Of a stretch of 51,576 nucleotides of DNA, positions 7,220 through 15,248 are shown piece by piece (position 1 is the first letter of the stretch; every line of letters starts with the position of its first letter). Position numbers and translations under genes: made by a program. Under the pieces are notes generated by a model. The model was given only the letters and a program-made list of their open reading frames with translations, did not search any database and had not been told where the DNA came from. The stretch is from CAZMVY01 sp964617875 (GTDB lineage Bacteria > Planctomycetota > Phycisphaerae > UBA1845 > PWPN01), in NCBI GenBank assembly GCA_964617875.1, contig CAZUAI010000035.1:1-51576 (forward strand), written 5' to 3'.

Positions 7220-9469
7220 ATGGGTGTGGCCGCCTGGGCGATCGGTCCGTTGACATTCGGTGCGCCGGCGCTGCTCTGGGGACTGGCGATCGCGTCCGCG
7301 CCGATCGTGATCCATCTCATGCTTCGTCCCCGTCCCCGGCGGCAGCCGTTCCCCGCGATGCGGTTCATCCTCCAGACCCACCACGCCGCCGACCGAACGA
7401 ACCGCCTCCGTCGGCTCCTGCTCCTCGCGATGCGAGCGCTCATCATCGTCCTGATCGCGGCGCTGCTCGCGCAGCCGCGTCTGCGCGCGGCCCGCTGGGT
7501 GCCCTCGGGCGGCGGGCCGCTCTCCGTCGCGGTCTGCATCGACGACTCGGCCAGCATGGGCTATCGCTTCGAGGGCAAGACGCGCCTCGACGTCGCCCGC
7601 CAGTGGGCCCAGTCGCTTCTCAACGACCGCGGCCGGTTCGGCGAAGGCTCCGAGTTCGTCGTGCTGACCGCGCGCCAGGGCCTGTCGGGCGGCGCGGTGC
7701 CCGTGACCGCGCTGACGACCTCGCGGCAGGACGCACTCCGGCTGATCGACGCCGTCACGCCCGGCGCACACGACGCCCCCGTCGGCCAGATGGTCCGCCG
7801 TGCCGATGCCCTCCTGGCGAAGGCCCGACACCCGCGCCGCGAGGTCTATGTCTTCAGCGATTCGACCGTCCATGCGTGGCGCGACATGACCACTCCGCCG
7901 GCGGCGATGACCTCGACGGCCTCCGTCTTCTGCGTGGATGTCGGCGTCGAGGAAGACCTCAACGCCTCGCTGACGGTCTCGTCATTCCCGGCCCACCCGG
8001 TGCCCGTGAATGCCCCGATCCACTTCGATGCCACGGTCCGCGTGGCCCCCGATTGTCGCGCGGCCGTCGAACCGACCATCGAGGTCCGCGTGGACGACGA
8101 ACCCAGGACGCGGTGGCGTTCGACAACGGCAACGGCCCCGTCATCGCCGGCGGGAGGGCAGGTCGTCAACGCATCGCTCACGCTGCCGGGGCTGCCGATG
8201 GGTCTGCACCGGATCGCTGTCGAACTGCGCCCCACGGACCCGCTCGACATCGACAACACGCGGTTTGCCTGCGTCGAGGTGGGCGCGTTGCCGCAGGTCG
8301 CCGTCGTCGGCGAGCCGGCCGATCCGAACTCCGTCGCATCGCTTGTCGCGGCCATGCTGGCGCCGCCGTCGCTGCCGGCCGATCGGCAGCGCGTCCGCCT
8401 CGTCCGTCTCGCGGCAACGCCGGAGGATGCGGCCGTGTGGGCGGGGGCCCGCTGTGTCTTCCTCGCCGACGTGCCGGCCCCGAGCGCACCGGCCTGGCGC
8501 GCGCTGACCGGATACGTTCGCAACGGCGGCGTGCTGGCCGTGATTCTCGGCGACGCGGTCCGCCCGCAGAGCTACGAGCCCGGCGTGGATCTCCTCCCGG
8601 CCCTGCCCGTCGAGATCGTTTCGCCGCCCGAGCCCGTCCGCCTCGTCACCGTCGACGCCTCCAGCCCGCTGCTGCTGCCGTTCGCCGGCCCCGCCGTGGA
8701 TTCGCTCGGCGACCGCCTCGTCTTCCGCCTGTGGACCGTCCAGCGCCCCGCCGCTCAGGCTGCGGTAACGGGCAGCTTCGATTCCATCGGCCCCGGCCTT
8801 CTCGAACGGACCGTCGGGTCCGGGCGCTGCGTCCTGCTGACTTTCAGCCCCCAGCGCGAGTGGAGCGAGTTCGCCGCCCAGGCCGCGCCGATGATGACGC
8901 TCCTCCACCGCATTGTCGAAATCGGCGCCCCGGCCGCATCGCGCTTCGCCCACGTGACCGTGGGGGCCGGCAAGGCCGCGAGCATCGCGCCGCCGGCCGG
9001 AACGAGCCTGCAAGTGCTCCGGGTGCCGGCGCCGCCGGGAGATTCGCCGACCCCCGTCAAGGCCACGACGGCGGGCGGGCGGGTGAATCTCCCGACGGAC
9101 CGGCCGGGCCATGCGGTCGTCACGGCTGCCAATCGGCCGCAGGACGCCTTGTACGTTTGCGCGGTCAATGTGCCGGAGGAAGAATCCGATCTCCGGCGGC
9201 TACCGGCCGATCAGATTGCGGGGCGTTTTGCCCCGGGCGTGGCGACGGCCGTCCGCAGTGTCCCGCAATTGCGGAGCGCCCAGCGCCGCCAGCGAATGGG
9301 GATCGACGCGGCCCTGCCGGTCGGCCTTCTATTGTTGGGGCTGCTTCTTGCTGAAAGTGCTTTTGCCAACAGATTTTATAAACGAGTCGCCGCTTCGCCA
9401 ACGGCCGCGGACGGTTCCGCCTCAGGGCGCCATAAACCCGCCACGGAGCATCAGGAATCCCGTTATTGA
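7220..9469 (+). CDS. BatA/von Willebrand factor A membrane protein
   Basis: 749 aa. The N-terminal BatA-type membrane region has two hydrophobic segments (about residues 8-35 and 67-85) around LRPRPRRQPFPAMRFI. A VWA domain follows with an intact-looking MIDAS start DDSASMG (residues 108-114). The long periplasmic part resembles planctomycete BatA/DUF proteins with a GATase1-like fold, and one C-terminal transmembrane helix (ALPVGLLLLGLLLAES) anchors it. These genes usually lie with MoxR ATPase and DUF58 genes; none is in the window, so its partners are elsewhere. The start is taken at 7220 where the membrane domain begins; the frame is open upstream to 6701, but that part opposes the reverse gene and looks spurious. 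Confidence 0.83.
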   Translation: MGVAAWAIGPLTFGAPALLWGLAIASAPIVIHLMLRPRPRRQPFPAMRFILQTHHAADRTNRLRRLLLLAMRALIIVLIAALLAQPRLRAARWVPSGGGPLSVAVCIDDSASMGYRFEGKTRLDVARQWAQSLLNDRGRFGEGSEFVVLTARQGLSGGAVPVTALTTSRQDALRLIDAVTPGAHDAPVGQMVRRADALLAKARHPRREVYVFSDSTVHAWRDMTTPPAAMTSTASVFCVDVGVEEDLNASLTVSSFPAHPVPVNAPIHFDATVRVAPDCRAAVEPTIEVRVDDEPRTRWRSTTATAPSSPAGGQVVNASLTLPGLPMGLHRIAVELRPTDPLDIDNTRFACVEVGALPQVAVVGEPADPNSVASLVAAMLAPPSLPADRQRVRLVRLAATPEDAAVWAGARCVFLADVPAPSAPAWRALTGYVRNGGVLAVILGDAVRPQSYEPGVDLLPALPVEIVSPPEPVRLVTVDASSPLLLPFAGPAVDSLGDRLVFRLWTVQRPAAQAAVTGSFDSIGPGLLERTVGSGRCVLLTFSPQREWSEFAAQAAPMMTLLHRIVEIGAPAASRFAHVTVGAGKAASIAPPAGTSLQVLRVPAPPGDSPTPVKATTAGGRVNLPTDRPGHAVVTAANRPQDALYVCAVNVPEEESDLRRLPADQIAGRFAPGVATAVRSVPQLRSAQRRQRMGIDAALPVGLLLLGLLLAESAFANRFYKRVAASPTAADGSASGRHKPATEHQESRY

Positions 9470-9602
9470 CGGCGGCCGGTTCGCCGTTCGGCCGGCGTGG
9501 CCGGGGCGGATTGCCTCGCTTTCTGGGGCTTCTGACACATTCGGGTTTCTTTGTCCTTGGGGCTAGCCGGCGTTGGTCTGTCCGGAACCCGCAATCCGGG
9601 GT

Positions 9603-9631
9603 TTGTCAACCGTTTGGCGGTCTGCTAGACT
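9603..9631 (+). promoter_or_regulatory. Promoter for the histone-like gene
   Basis: TTGTCA (9603-9608), 17-bp spacer, TAGACT (9626-9631). Predicted transcript start near 9638, with a 58-nt leader carrying GGAG at 9684-9687 before the GTG start. Confidence 0.55.
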
Positions 9632-9695
9632 CCTGCCGGCGCGGGTGAGGGGTGATGGTGCGTTGAGTATCGTAGTCGCTGATGGAGAAGCCCCT

Positions 9696-9878
9696 GTGGA
9701 AGAATATGAACGGTTGAAACGGTTGGTCGAGTCCGCCAGCGAGGATATCGCGAAGGCCGAGGGCGGCAACAAGGCCGCCGGCACCCGGGTCCGCAAAATC
9801 ATGCAGGAAGTGAAAGCCGCGGCCCAGGAAGTTCGGAAGAAGGTCCTCGAGGGCCGGTCGGCCCAAGAGACTCCTTGA
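9696..9878 (+). CDS. Histone H1-like (Hc1-type) DNA-binding protein
   Basis: 60 aa, starting with GTG at 9696; GGAG lies eight bases upstream. The sequence (EEYERLKRLVESA..., GGNKAAGTRVRKIMQEVKAA, VRKKVLEGR) matches the short planctomycete/chlamydial Hc1-like histones: amphipathic, Lys/Arg-rich, with the conserved GGNKAAGTRVRK core. The expected role is nucleoid compaction. It is a single gene with its own promoter and stands alone between the BatA gene and the dehydratase gene. Confidence 0.85.
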   Translation: MEEYERLKRLVESASEDIAKAEGGNKAAGTRVRKIMQEVKAAAQEVRKKVLEGRSAQETP

Positions 9879-9987
9879 CGCAGGCCACGAAACGAAACGA
9901 CCGCGAACCCGCGAAACGCACCTGCGTGCGCACAGCCGTCCGGCTGCTGCCCGCCCGTGGTTTTCTTCTCGCCCTGAGGAGGCCCTG

Positions 9988-10461
9988 ATGCCGCCGCCCG
10001 CCATCCTGGATCTGTCCACCATCGACCTCAACCGTGTCCTCGTCACGCGCGAGCAGATCTACGAGAAGCTGCCGCATCGGTACGAGTTCATGCAGCTCGA
10101 CGGCATCATCCACCTGGACATCGAGAACGGCATCGCGGTTGGCTATCGCGATATCCGCGAGGATGAATGGTGGGTCCGCGGCCACATCCCCGGGCGCCCG
10201 CTGTTCCCGGGCGTGCTGATGGTCGAGACGGCAGCCCATCTGGCCAGCTATGTGTCCGTGCTCGTGCTCAAGGGCGCTCGGTTTCTCGGATTCGGCGGGA
10301 TTGACAAGACGAAGTTCCGCGAGGCGATCTCGCCGCCGGCCCGGCTGATCCTGGTGGGCAAGGCCGATGAAATCAAACCGCGCCGCACCATCTGCGAGAT
10401 CCAGGGGTTCGTCGCGGGCCGTATGGCCTTCGAAACGCAGATCACGGGAATGCCGGTCTAG
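9988..10461 (+). CDS. FabZ-like 3-hydroxyacyl-ACP dehydratase (hotdog fold)
   Basis: 157 aa. It has the FabZ signature: LPHRYEFMQLDGI, then GHIPGRPLFPGVLMVETAAH, where the His of GH(I/F)PG and the Glu of VLMVE are the expected catalytic pair, and a FREAISPPARL loop in place of FR..V.PGD.L. It would dehydrate 3-hydroxyacyl-ACP in fatty-acid or related synthesis. No fab or lpx genes flank it, so it may serve a secondary acyl pathway. GAGG lies 9 nt before the ATG (CCTGAGGAGGCCCTG). It converges on infA with a repeat palindrome between them. Confidence 0.82.
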   Translation: MPPPAILDLSTIDLNRVLVTREQIYEKLPHRYEFMQLDGIIHLDIENGIAVGYRDIREDEWWVRGHIPGRPLFPGVLMVETAAHLASYVSVLVLKGARFLGFGGIDKTKFREAISPPARLILVGKADEIKPRRTICEIQGFVAGRMAFETQITGMPV

Positions 10462-10552
10462 ACTCTGTTGTCGCAGGCCGCGACGACGGGCAAACGGAGA
10501 ACGGTGGTACACGCCGCAGCCCCAATCGTCGTTCGGACCCTGGCGGCGGACA

Positions 10553-10594
10553 CCCTCACCCCGTCTTTCTCCCTGGGAGGGAGAGGGGGAGGGG
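10553..10594. repeat. CCCTCACCCC-type interspersed palindrome, copy 1
   Basis: Pyrimidine-rich arm CCCTCACCCCGTCTTTCTCC followed by a purine-rich arm GGGAGGGAGAGGGGGAGGGG, forming a long imperfect hairpin. It ends directly at the infA stop codon (10595). A second copy is at 20875-20919. Similar elements are widespread in bacterial genomes. Confidence 0.6.
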
Positions 10595-10822
10595 TCAACG
10601 TTGGCGATACGTGATGCGGCCGCGTTTCAGGTCGTACGGCGACAGCTCGATCGTCACGCGGTCGCCGGGCAGGATGCGGATGAAGTTTCGGCGCATCCGG
10701 CCTGCCACCTGGCACAGGGCCTCGTGTTTCACGTCGCCCATCCGGGCCTCGACGAGAAACATCGCGTTCGGCAACGCCTTCGTGACGACCGCGTCGAGCT
10801 GAATGACTTCCGACTTTGCCAC
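10595..10822 (-). CDS. infA: Translation initiation factor IF-1
   Basis: 75 aa, the normal IF-1 length. The OB-fold sequence is clear: GTVTKALPNA-like start (DAVVTKALPNAMFLVE), NFIRILPGDRVTIELSPYDL and the terminal RGRITYRQR. It binds the ribosomal A site during initiation. Start codon is GTG at 10822, chosen because AGGAG lies seven bases upstream and it precedes the conserved AKSEVIQLDA. It stands alone, not in a ribosomal-protein operon. Confidence 0.95.
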   Translation of the reverse strand: MAKSEVIQLDAVVTKALPNAMFLVEARMGDVKHEALCQVAGRMRRNFIRILPGDRVTIELSPYDLKRGRITYRQR

Positions 10823-10964
10823 GCGTACTCCTGTCAGAACGGGGTCGCCCCGCCGCCGGCCCGCTGCCGTCGGCGTTCGACGCCGGATATCATCATAACC
10901 GATCCCCGCCAGCCAGGCCAGCCCCGGTTTCCGCCCGGGCGGGTGCATGGCCGTATGGGCGAAC

Positions 10965-11060
10965 GGGTCAGGAACCGTTGCCGGACAGGCAGAACAGCGT
11001 GTCCACGGGAGGTGGACGCCCTGACGCGTCCAGCCCGGGGCAAGAAGGGTTCCTGACCCC
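10965..11060 (+). repeat. 95-bp inverted-end interspersed element, copy A
   Basis: Perfect 12-bp ends GGGTCAGGAACC (10965-10976) and GGTTCCTGACCC (11048-11059). The core, containing GTTGCCGGACAGGC and GGAGGTGGACGCCCTGA, is almost the same as in copies B (43366) and C (47138, inverted). It lies between infA and the PEBP gene. No transposase is present; it could be a MITE or a structured intergenic element. Confidence 0.75.
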
Positions 11061-11191
11061 CTCCCCGCGTGCTCCATGCTCCACGAAGCCGGAAGGTACA
11101 CGGCCAGGCGCATCTGTTCGCTGGCCGGGAGGCTGCACCGCGACGGGAGCGACGGGGGACCAGACCCGCGGAGCAGGGCGAACCGGCCAAC

Positions 11192-11668
11192 CTACTTCCG
11201 CTCATACGTGCCGACCAGTTCCGCCTCGGCCAGTATGCTGCCGGACATGGCCTTCAGCAGGGCGGCCTTGTCCGCGCCCGGGCCGAGCGAGAGCGGCGTG
11301 CTCAGCGCATAGAGCTTGAAGTGGTAGTGGTGGACGCCGTGGCCCTTCGGCGGCGCGGGACCGCGGTAGCCGATCGTGTGCCACGAGTTCTTGCCCTGAA
11401 GCGACTTCAGCGGCGGCGGGAGCCGTTCGGACTTCTGGATGTTCTCCGCCAGGCCCGTGGCCGTCGCCGGAATCTTGTAGATCAGCCAGTGGACCCACGG
11501 CTCCTCGGTCGGAGCGTCCGGGTCGTCGCAGATCAGGGCCAGTTCCTTGGCCAGCGGGGGGACGTTCGACCAGCTCAGCGCCGGCGACACGTCGTCGCCG
11601 TCCTCCGTGTGCTTCACCGGGATCGGCTGAAGCGCCCGAAACGCATCGCTCTTGATCATCATTCGCAT
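11192..11668 (-). CDS. PEBP / YbhB-YbcL Raf-kinase-inhibitor-like protein
   Basis: 158 aa. Typical YbhB/YbcL motifs: SPALSWSNVP, the ligand-pocket LICDDPDAP, WVHWLIYKIP, and a YRGPAPPKGHGVHHYHFKLYAL stretch carrying the second conserved motif in G-x-H-R/Y form. Function in bacteria is poorly defined; the fold binds phosphate-containing or small anionic ligands. GGGAG lies seven bases before the ATG at 11668. It follows the thioesterase gene by 20 nt on the same strand, probably one transcript. Confidence 0.88.
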   Translation of the reverse strand: MRMMIKSDAFRALQPIPVKHTEDGDDVSPALSWSNVPPLAKELALICDDPDAPTEEPWVHWLIYKIPATATGLAENIQKSERLPPPLKSLQGKNSWHTIGYRGPAPPKGHGVHHYHFKLYALSTPLSLGPGADKAALLKAMSGSILAEAELVGTYERK

Positions 11669-11688
11669 GGACGGGTCTCCCTTCGGAA

Positions 11689-12111
11689 TCACCCTTTCGC
11701 CTGAATCTCTTCGAGCGTCTCTTTCTTGCGGTAAGCCAGACCGTGGAAGAGGGCCACAAGGTCGCCCTTCTCGTCGGTCACGTGGATGTCGTAATTGCAG
11801 AGCTTGGGGCCGAGGAAGGTCTCCTTCGCCTCGGCGTACAGGGTGCCCTCGGAAACGGCCTTGACGAACGCGATGTTCACCTGGACGGCGACGGCCACCG
11901 TGCCGTGCGAGTTGCACGCGGCGGCAAAGGCCAGGTCGGCCAGCGTGAAGATGGCACCGCCCTGTACCGTGCCAACGCCGTTCAGGTGATGCTTTTGGAT
12001 GGCCATCCGGGCCCGGGCGGTTCCCTTGCCGACGTCGGTCAGGACGATGCCCGAGTGTTTGGCGTACAGATCGCGCTCGAAGAACTTGCGGATGCGCTCC
12101 ATGTCCGTCAT
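11689..12111 (-). CDS. PaaI-type hotdog thioesterase
   Basis: 140 aa from the ATG at 12111 (an ATG at 12102 has the better-spaced AGGGA and may be used instead). Hotdog thioesterase features: HHLNGVGTVQGGAIFTLADLAFAAA, with the helix-capping G-G-x-x-x-x-L-A-D of the PaaI/YbgC group, and VQVNIAFVKAV. It should hydrolyse acyl- or aryl-CoA; the substrate is unknown. It shares a divergent promoter region with the P-II gene. Confidence 0.85.
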   Translation of the reverse strand: MTDMERIRKFFERDLYAKHSGIVLTDVGKGTARARMAIQKHHLNGVGTVQGGAIFTLADLAFAAACNSHGTVAVAVQVNIAFVKAVSEGTLYAEAKETFLGPKLCNYDIHVTDEKGDLVALFHGLAYRKKETLEEIQAKG

Positions 12112-12141
12112 CCCTGCTCGCCGAAGTTGCCTCGCCCCATG

Positions 12142-12170
12142 ACCGTACCCCGAGCGGCCCCCGAACGCAA
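12142..12170 (-). promoter_or_regulatory. Promoter for thioesterase-PEBP transcript
   Basis: On the reverse strand: TTGCGT (12170-12165), 17-bp spacer, TACGGT (12147-12142). Predicted leader of about 25 nt before the start at 12111. Confidence 0.4.
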
Positions 12171-12177
12171 GGGCGGG

Positions 12178-12206
12178 TTGCAGGAGAACCGCCGTCGGGC
12201 TACCCT
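12178..12206 (+). promoter_or_regulatory. Promoter for the P-II gene
   Basis: TTGCAG (12178-12183), 17-bp spacer, TACCCT (12201-12206), about 42 nt of leader with GGGGAG before the GTG at 12255. I see no NtrC-type or sigma-54 (GG-N10-GC) element that would mark nitrogen control. Confidence 0.4.
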
Positions 12207-12254
12207 TGGACATGCGGGGACGGGGGCGTGGCTTTTTCCCGGGGAGACCGTGAC

Positions 12255-12593
12255 GTGAAGAAGATCGAAGCGATCGTGCGGCACTCGAAGGTGGAGGACA
12301 TCAAGAACGCCCTGGCACAGATCGGCGTATACGGGATGACCGTAACGGAGGTCCGGGGCTTCGGACGGCAGAAGGGGCACAAGGAGATCTACCGCGGGGC
12401 GGAGTACACGATCGACTTCGTGCCGAAGGCGAAGATCGAGGTCATCTCCCGCGAGGATCGCGCCGAACAGGTCGTGCAGACCATCGTGGAGACCGCGCGG
12501 ACGGGACAGGTCGGCGACGGCAAGATCTTCGTCTACGACCTCGCCGCCTGCGTCCGCATCCGCACCGGCGAGACGGGCGAAGAGGCGGTCTGA
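12255..12593 (+). CDS. glnB: P-II family nitrogen regulator
   Basis: 112 aa, normal P-II length. Start GTG at 12255 directly encodes the conserved KKIEAIVRHSK. The T-loop reads KEIYRGAEYTIDF with the uridylylatable Tyr at residue 51, and the C-terminal signature TGQVGDGKIFVYDL is intact. P-II proteins sense 2-oxoglutarate and ATP/ADP and control nitrogen assimilation through partners such as AmtB, GlnD or NtrB. No amtB or glnA adjoins it, so whether it acts as GlnB or GlnK cannot be decided from context. Confidence 0.92.
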   Translation: MKKIEAIVRHSKVEDIKNALAQIGVYGMTVTEVRGFGRQKGHKEIYRGAEYTIDFVPKAKIEVISREDRAEQVVQTIVETARTGQVGDGKIFVYDLAACVRIRTGETGEEAV

Positions 12594-12941
12594 GGTCGCC
12601 GTTGCGCCCATGCGGCTCGAGCGAGAAGGCCGGCCGCGCCGCCGCCCGTGAGGGCCAACGCCGGCCCCGTGGCCGAATTGGCCATCTTGGGCCATCGGCG
12701 GGGGCGGCTTGGGCGCGGGCATTCTCGGACGGCTCACTTTCGGCAGGACTCGTCATAACTTCGCTTGATGGAAAGCGTTGCGCGCCAGGGGCCGGCCCAG
12801 ACGCATTCCGGACCCGGGGCAAACGCTGCATGTGCCGACCCCGCGTTCGCCGTCGCCGTAGTAGGTGATGGCAGACGAATCGACCGATATACGAGATGAT
12901 ACATCCGGCTGCCATCCGGAGAGTGTTGTCGGTCACGAGGC
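12594..12941. other. 348-nt intergenic region without a supported gene
   Basis: Open frames here lack ribosome-binding sites and known motifs. The AT-richer stretch at about 12870-12905 (GATATACGAGATGATACAT) is the likeliest promoter region for the kinase at 12942, but no clear -35/-10 pair stands out. Confidence 0.5.
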
Positions 12942-14678
12942 ATGAGCAACCAGGCCAGACTGCTTACGTTATCCGCGATTATGGCCGGCATCGTACTGGC
13001 GGTCACGGCCATCTCGGTGCACATGCTCTACACCGCGGCCTTCCAACAGCAGGAGGCCCGCCTGACGGAACTGGCCCGGGCGGAGGCCCGCATCCTCGAG
13101 GCGATCGCACGGCAGGAGACGGCCGAACACGGCAACGGCCAGACGAGATCAATCCAGGAAGCCGTCCTGAGTCAGGCCCGTGACGCGCAGACTGCTTATG
13201 CGGGCCTCGGCCAGACCGGCGAGTTCATGTTGGGGCGACGCGACGGCGACACCATCGTCTACGAGTTCCGAAGCCGGTTCGCGCCGCCGGGCTCGGCTCC
13301 GATCACGATCCCGTGGGCAAGCGATCGCGGTGAGCCCATACGCCGTGCGCTGTCCGGTCATTCGGGTTCGCTGGTCGGGCTTGATTATCGCGGCGTCCGG
13401 GTGCTCGCCGCCTGCGAACCGGTGGCCCCGTACGGCTGGGGCGTCGTTGCCAAGATCGATCTGGCGGAGATCCGTGCGCCGTTTGTCCGTGCGGCCGCCG
13501 TGGCCGGCACGGCAGCGATCGTCCTGATCGCCGCCGGGGCGACGCTCTTCGTCAGGATCACGAACCCGATCGCCCGCCACATCCGGAAGACCGAGGGCAC
13601 CCTTCGGAGCCTGTTCGGCAACATGGGCGAGGGCGTTGCGTTCTGCCGGATCGTCCGCGACGACGACGGCAGGCCCGTGAACTACGTCATCCTCGATGCG
13701 AATCCGCAGTTCGAGAGGATCCTTCAGGTCCGCCGCGAGCAGGTGGTGGGCAAGACCGCGACGGAGGTGTACGGAACGGCAGACCCGCCCTTCCTCGCGG
13801 ACCACGCGGCCGTCGCGGACACGGGCACGCCCTGCGAGTTTGAGACCTGCTTCGCGCCGCTGGGCCGGTGGTTCCACATCTCGGTCGCGCCGCTCGAGAA
13901 GGACGACTTCGCCACGATCTTCAGCGACATCTCGCAGCGAAAGCGCGACGAGCAGGAGCTGGCCCACGCGAACACCGAGCTGCAGCAGAAGAACGCGGAG
14001 ATGGAGCAGTTCATCTACACCGTCTCGCACGACCTCAAGTCGCCGCTGGTGACGATCGAGGGGTTCGCCGGGCACCTCCGTCAGGGCACGGGCGACGACC
14101 GCCAGATACGCTACATCGAGCACATCCAGAACGCGACGACCCGGATGCGGCAGTTCATCGACCACCTGCTCGACCTGAGCCGCATCGGGCGCGTCACCAA
14201 CCCGCCCGAGCCGGTCGATGTCGCGGACCTCGCCCGGGAGATCCTTCGCCATCATGAGGGGGAACTCGCCGACCGCGGCGCCGAAGCCACCGTACAGGAC
14301 GACATGCCGCTGATCCGCGCCGACCGGGTCCGCATCGAGCAGGTGTTCGACAACCTCATCGGCAACGCGCTGCAGCACGGCGCCGAGACGAATTTGCGGA
14401 TCGCCGTCGGTTCGGTCAGCAACGAGCACGAGGTCCTCTACTTCGTGCGCGACAACGGCCCCGGCATCCCCCGCGAGCACCACCAGAGGATCTTCGACCT
14501 CTTTTGCCGGCTGAACGCGCGCGTCAAGGGCACCGGCGTCGGCCTGGCGATCGTCAAGCGGGCCGTGGAAGTCCACGGCGGCCGCGTGTGGGTGGAGTCG
14601 GAGGCTGGTCACGGCGCCACATTCTGGGTAGCATTTCCCAAGACGATGACCGCCGACGTGCAAGCGGTCCTTGCGTAA
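12942..14678 (+). CDS. Membrane sensor histidine kinase with PAS domain
   Basis: 578 aa. Transmembrane helix 1 at about 9-29, a periplasmic sensor of about 155 aa, helix 2 at about 187-207, then a PAS domain (about 225-345, ending in SDISQRKRDE), a short coiled coil, the H-box FIYTVSHDLKSPLV with phospho-acceptor His363, and a HATPase with N-box NLIGNALQHG, G1 DNGPGIP and G2 GTGVGLAIV. The H-box and following region resemble bacteriophytochrome-type kinases. It is followed after 19 nt by a single-domain response regulator on the same strand, its likely partner. The signal sensed is unknown. Confidence 0.9.
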   Translation: MSNQARLLTLSAIMAGIVLAVTAISVHMLYTAAFQQQEARLTELARAEARILEAIARQETAEHGNGQTRSIQEAVLSQARDAQTAYAGLGQTGEFMLGRRDGDTIVYEFRSRFAPPGSAPITIPWASDRGEPIRRALSGHSGSLVGLDYRGVRVLAACEPVAPYGWGVVAKIDLAEIRAPFVRAAAVAGTAAIVLIAAGATLFVRITNPIARHIRKTEGTLRSLFGNMGEGVAFCRIVRDDDGRPVNYVILDANPQFERILQVRREQVVGKTATEVYGTADPPFLADHAAVADTGTPCEFETCFAPLGRWFHISVAPLEKDDFATIFSDISQRKRDEQELAHANTELQQKNAEMEQFIYTVSHDLKSPLVTIEGFAGHLRQGTGDDRQIRYIEHIQNATTRMRQFIDHLLDLSRIGRVTNPPEPVDVADLAREILRHHEGELADRGAEATVQDDMPLIRADRVRIEQVFDNLIGNALQHGAETNLRIAVGSVSNEHEVLYFVRDNGPGIPREHHQRIFDLFCRLNARVKGTGVGLAIVKRAVEVHGGRVWVESEAGHGATFWVAFPKTMTADVQAVLA

Positions 14679-14697
14679 AGGCCAGGGGGATTTTGCC

Positions 14698-15159
14698 GTG
14701 TCCGATCAACCGATTCGTTTCCTTCTTGTCGAAGACGATGACGCCCACGCGGAACTCGTTGCGATGGCCCTGGCCCAGAACCGCGTCGCGAACACCGTGG
14801 ACCGGGTCGCCGACGGCGAGCAGGCCCTGGCCTACCTCCGCCGGGAGGGATCGTTCCGCGAGGCGCCGCGCCCGGACATCATCCTGCTGGACCTCAAGCT
14901 GCCGGGCATTGACGGACACGAGGTGCTGGCGGTCCTGAAGAAGGACCCGTCGCTGTGCTGCATTCCGGTCGTCGTGCTGACGACATCGGCGGCCGAGGCC
15001 GACCGCGCGCGGGCCTACTACAACCACGCGAACAGCTACCTGACCAAGCCGGTCGACTTCGAGAAGTTCAACCAGATGGTGCAGGACCTGAAGTTGTACT
15101 GGTGCGTCTGGAACCAGCCGCCGGTCGTACCGCCGGCCCCACCGCCGGCACGCCGTTAG
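14698..15159 (+). CDS. Single-domain response regulator (Rcp1-like)
   Basis: 153 aa, starting with GTG at 14698, AGGGGGA seven bases upstream. Receiver residues: acidic cluster VEDDD (11-15), phospho-acceptor Asp65 in LLDLKLPGIDG, the Thr/Ser in VLTTSAAEAD and the Lys in SYLTKPVDF. There is no output domain; a proline-rich tail (PPVVPPAPPPARR) ends it. The SYLTKP and insert pattern is that of Rcp1-like regulators that pair with phytochrome-type kinases, which fits its neighbour. Confidence 0.92.
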   Translation: MSDQPIRFLLVEDDDAHAELVAMALAQNRVANTVDRVADGEQALAYLRREGSFREAPRPDIILLDLKLPGIDGHEVLAVLKKDPSLCCIPVVVLTTSAAEADRARAYYNHANSYLTKPVDFEKFNQMVQDLKLYWCVWNQPPVVPPAPPPARR

Positions 15160-15183
15160 AACCGGTTCCGATAGACCGCGCGG

Positions 15184-15227
15184 CACGAGCCTTCAGCCCG
15201 TGACCCGGCGGGCAAGATGCCCACGCC
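15184..15227. repeat. Palindromic repeat between convergent genes
   Basis: An imperfect palindrome CACGAGCCTTCAGCCCGTG (15184-15202) is followed by GGGCA-AGA-TGCCC (15210-15222). The second half is the same type as the element at 6303-6321. It lies between the response regulator and threonine synthase stops, so a bidirectional terminator or mRNA-end role is possible. Confidence 0.5.
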
Positions 15228-15248
15228 GCGGTCTGCCACTATGGACCG

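Noticed and set aside
10965..11060. Small protein-coding reading of the 95-bp element (GGGRPDA...GQE-x-FLTPS appears in all three copies)
   Set aside because: The conservation is explained by DNA repeat identity, and the frames lack starts or run into unrelated sequence.
12602..12868. 88-codon frame between the P-II gene and the kinase
   Set aside because: No ribosome-binding site, Arg/Gly-rich composition typical of chance frames here, no motif.
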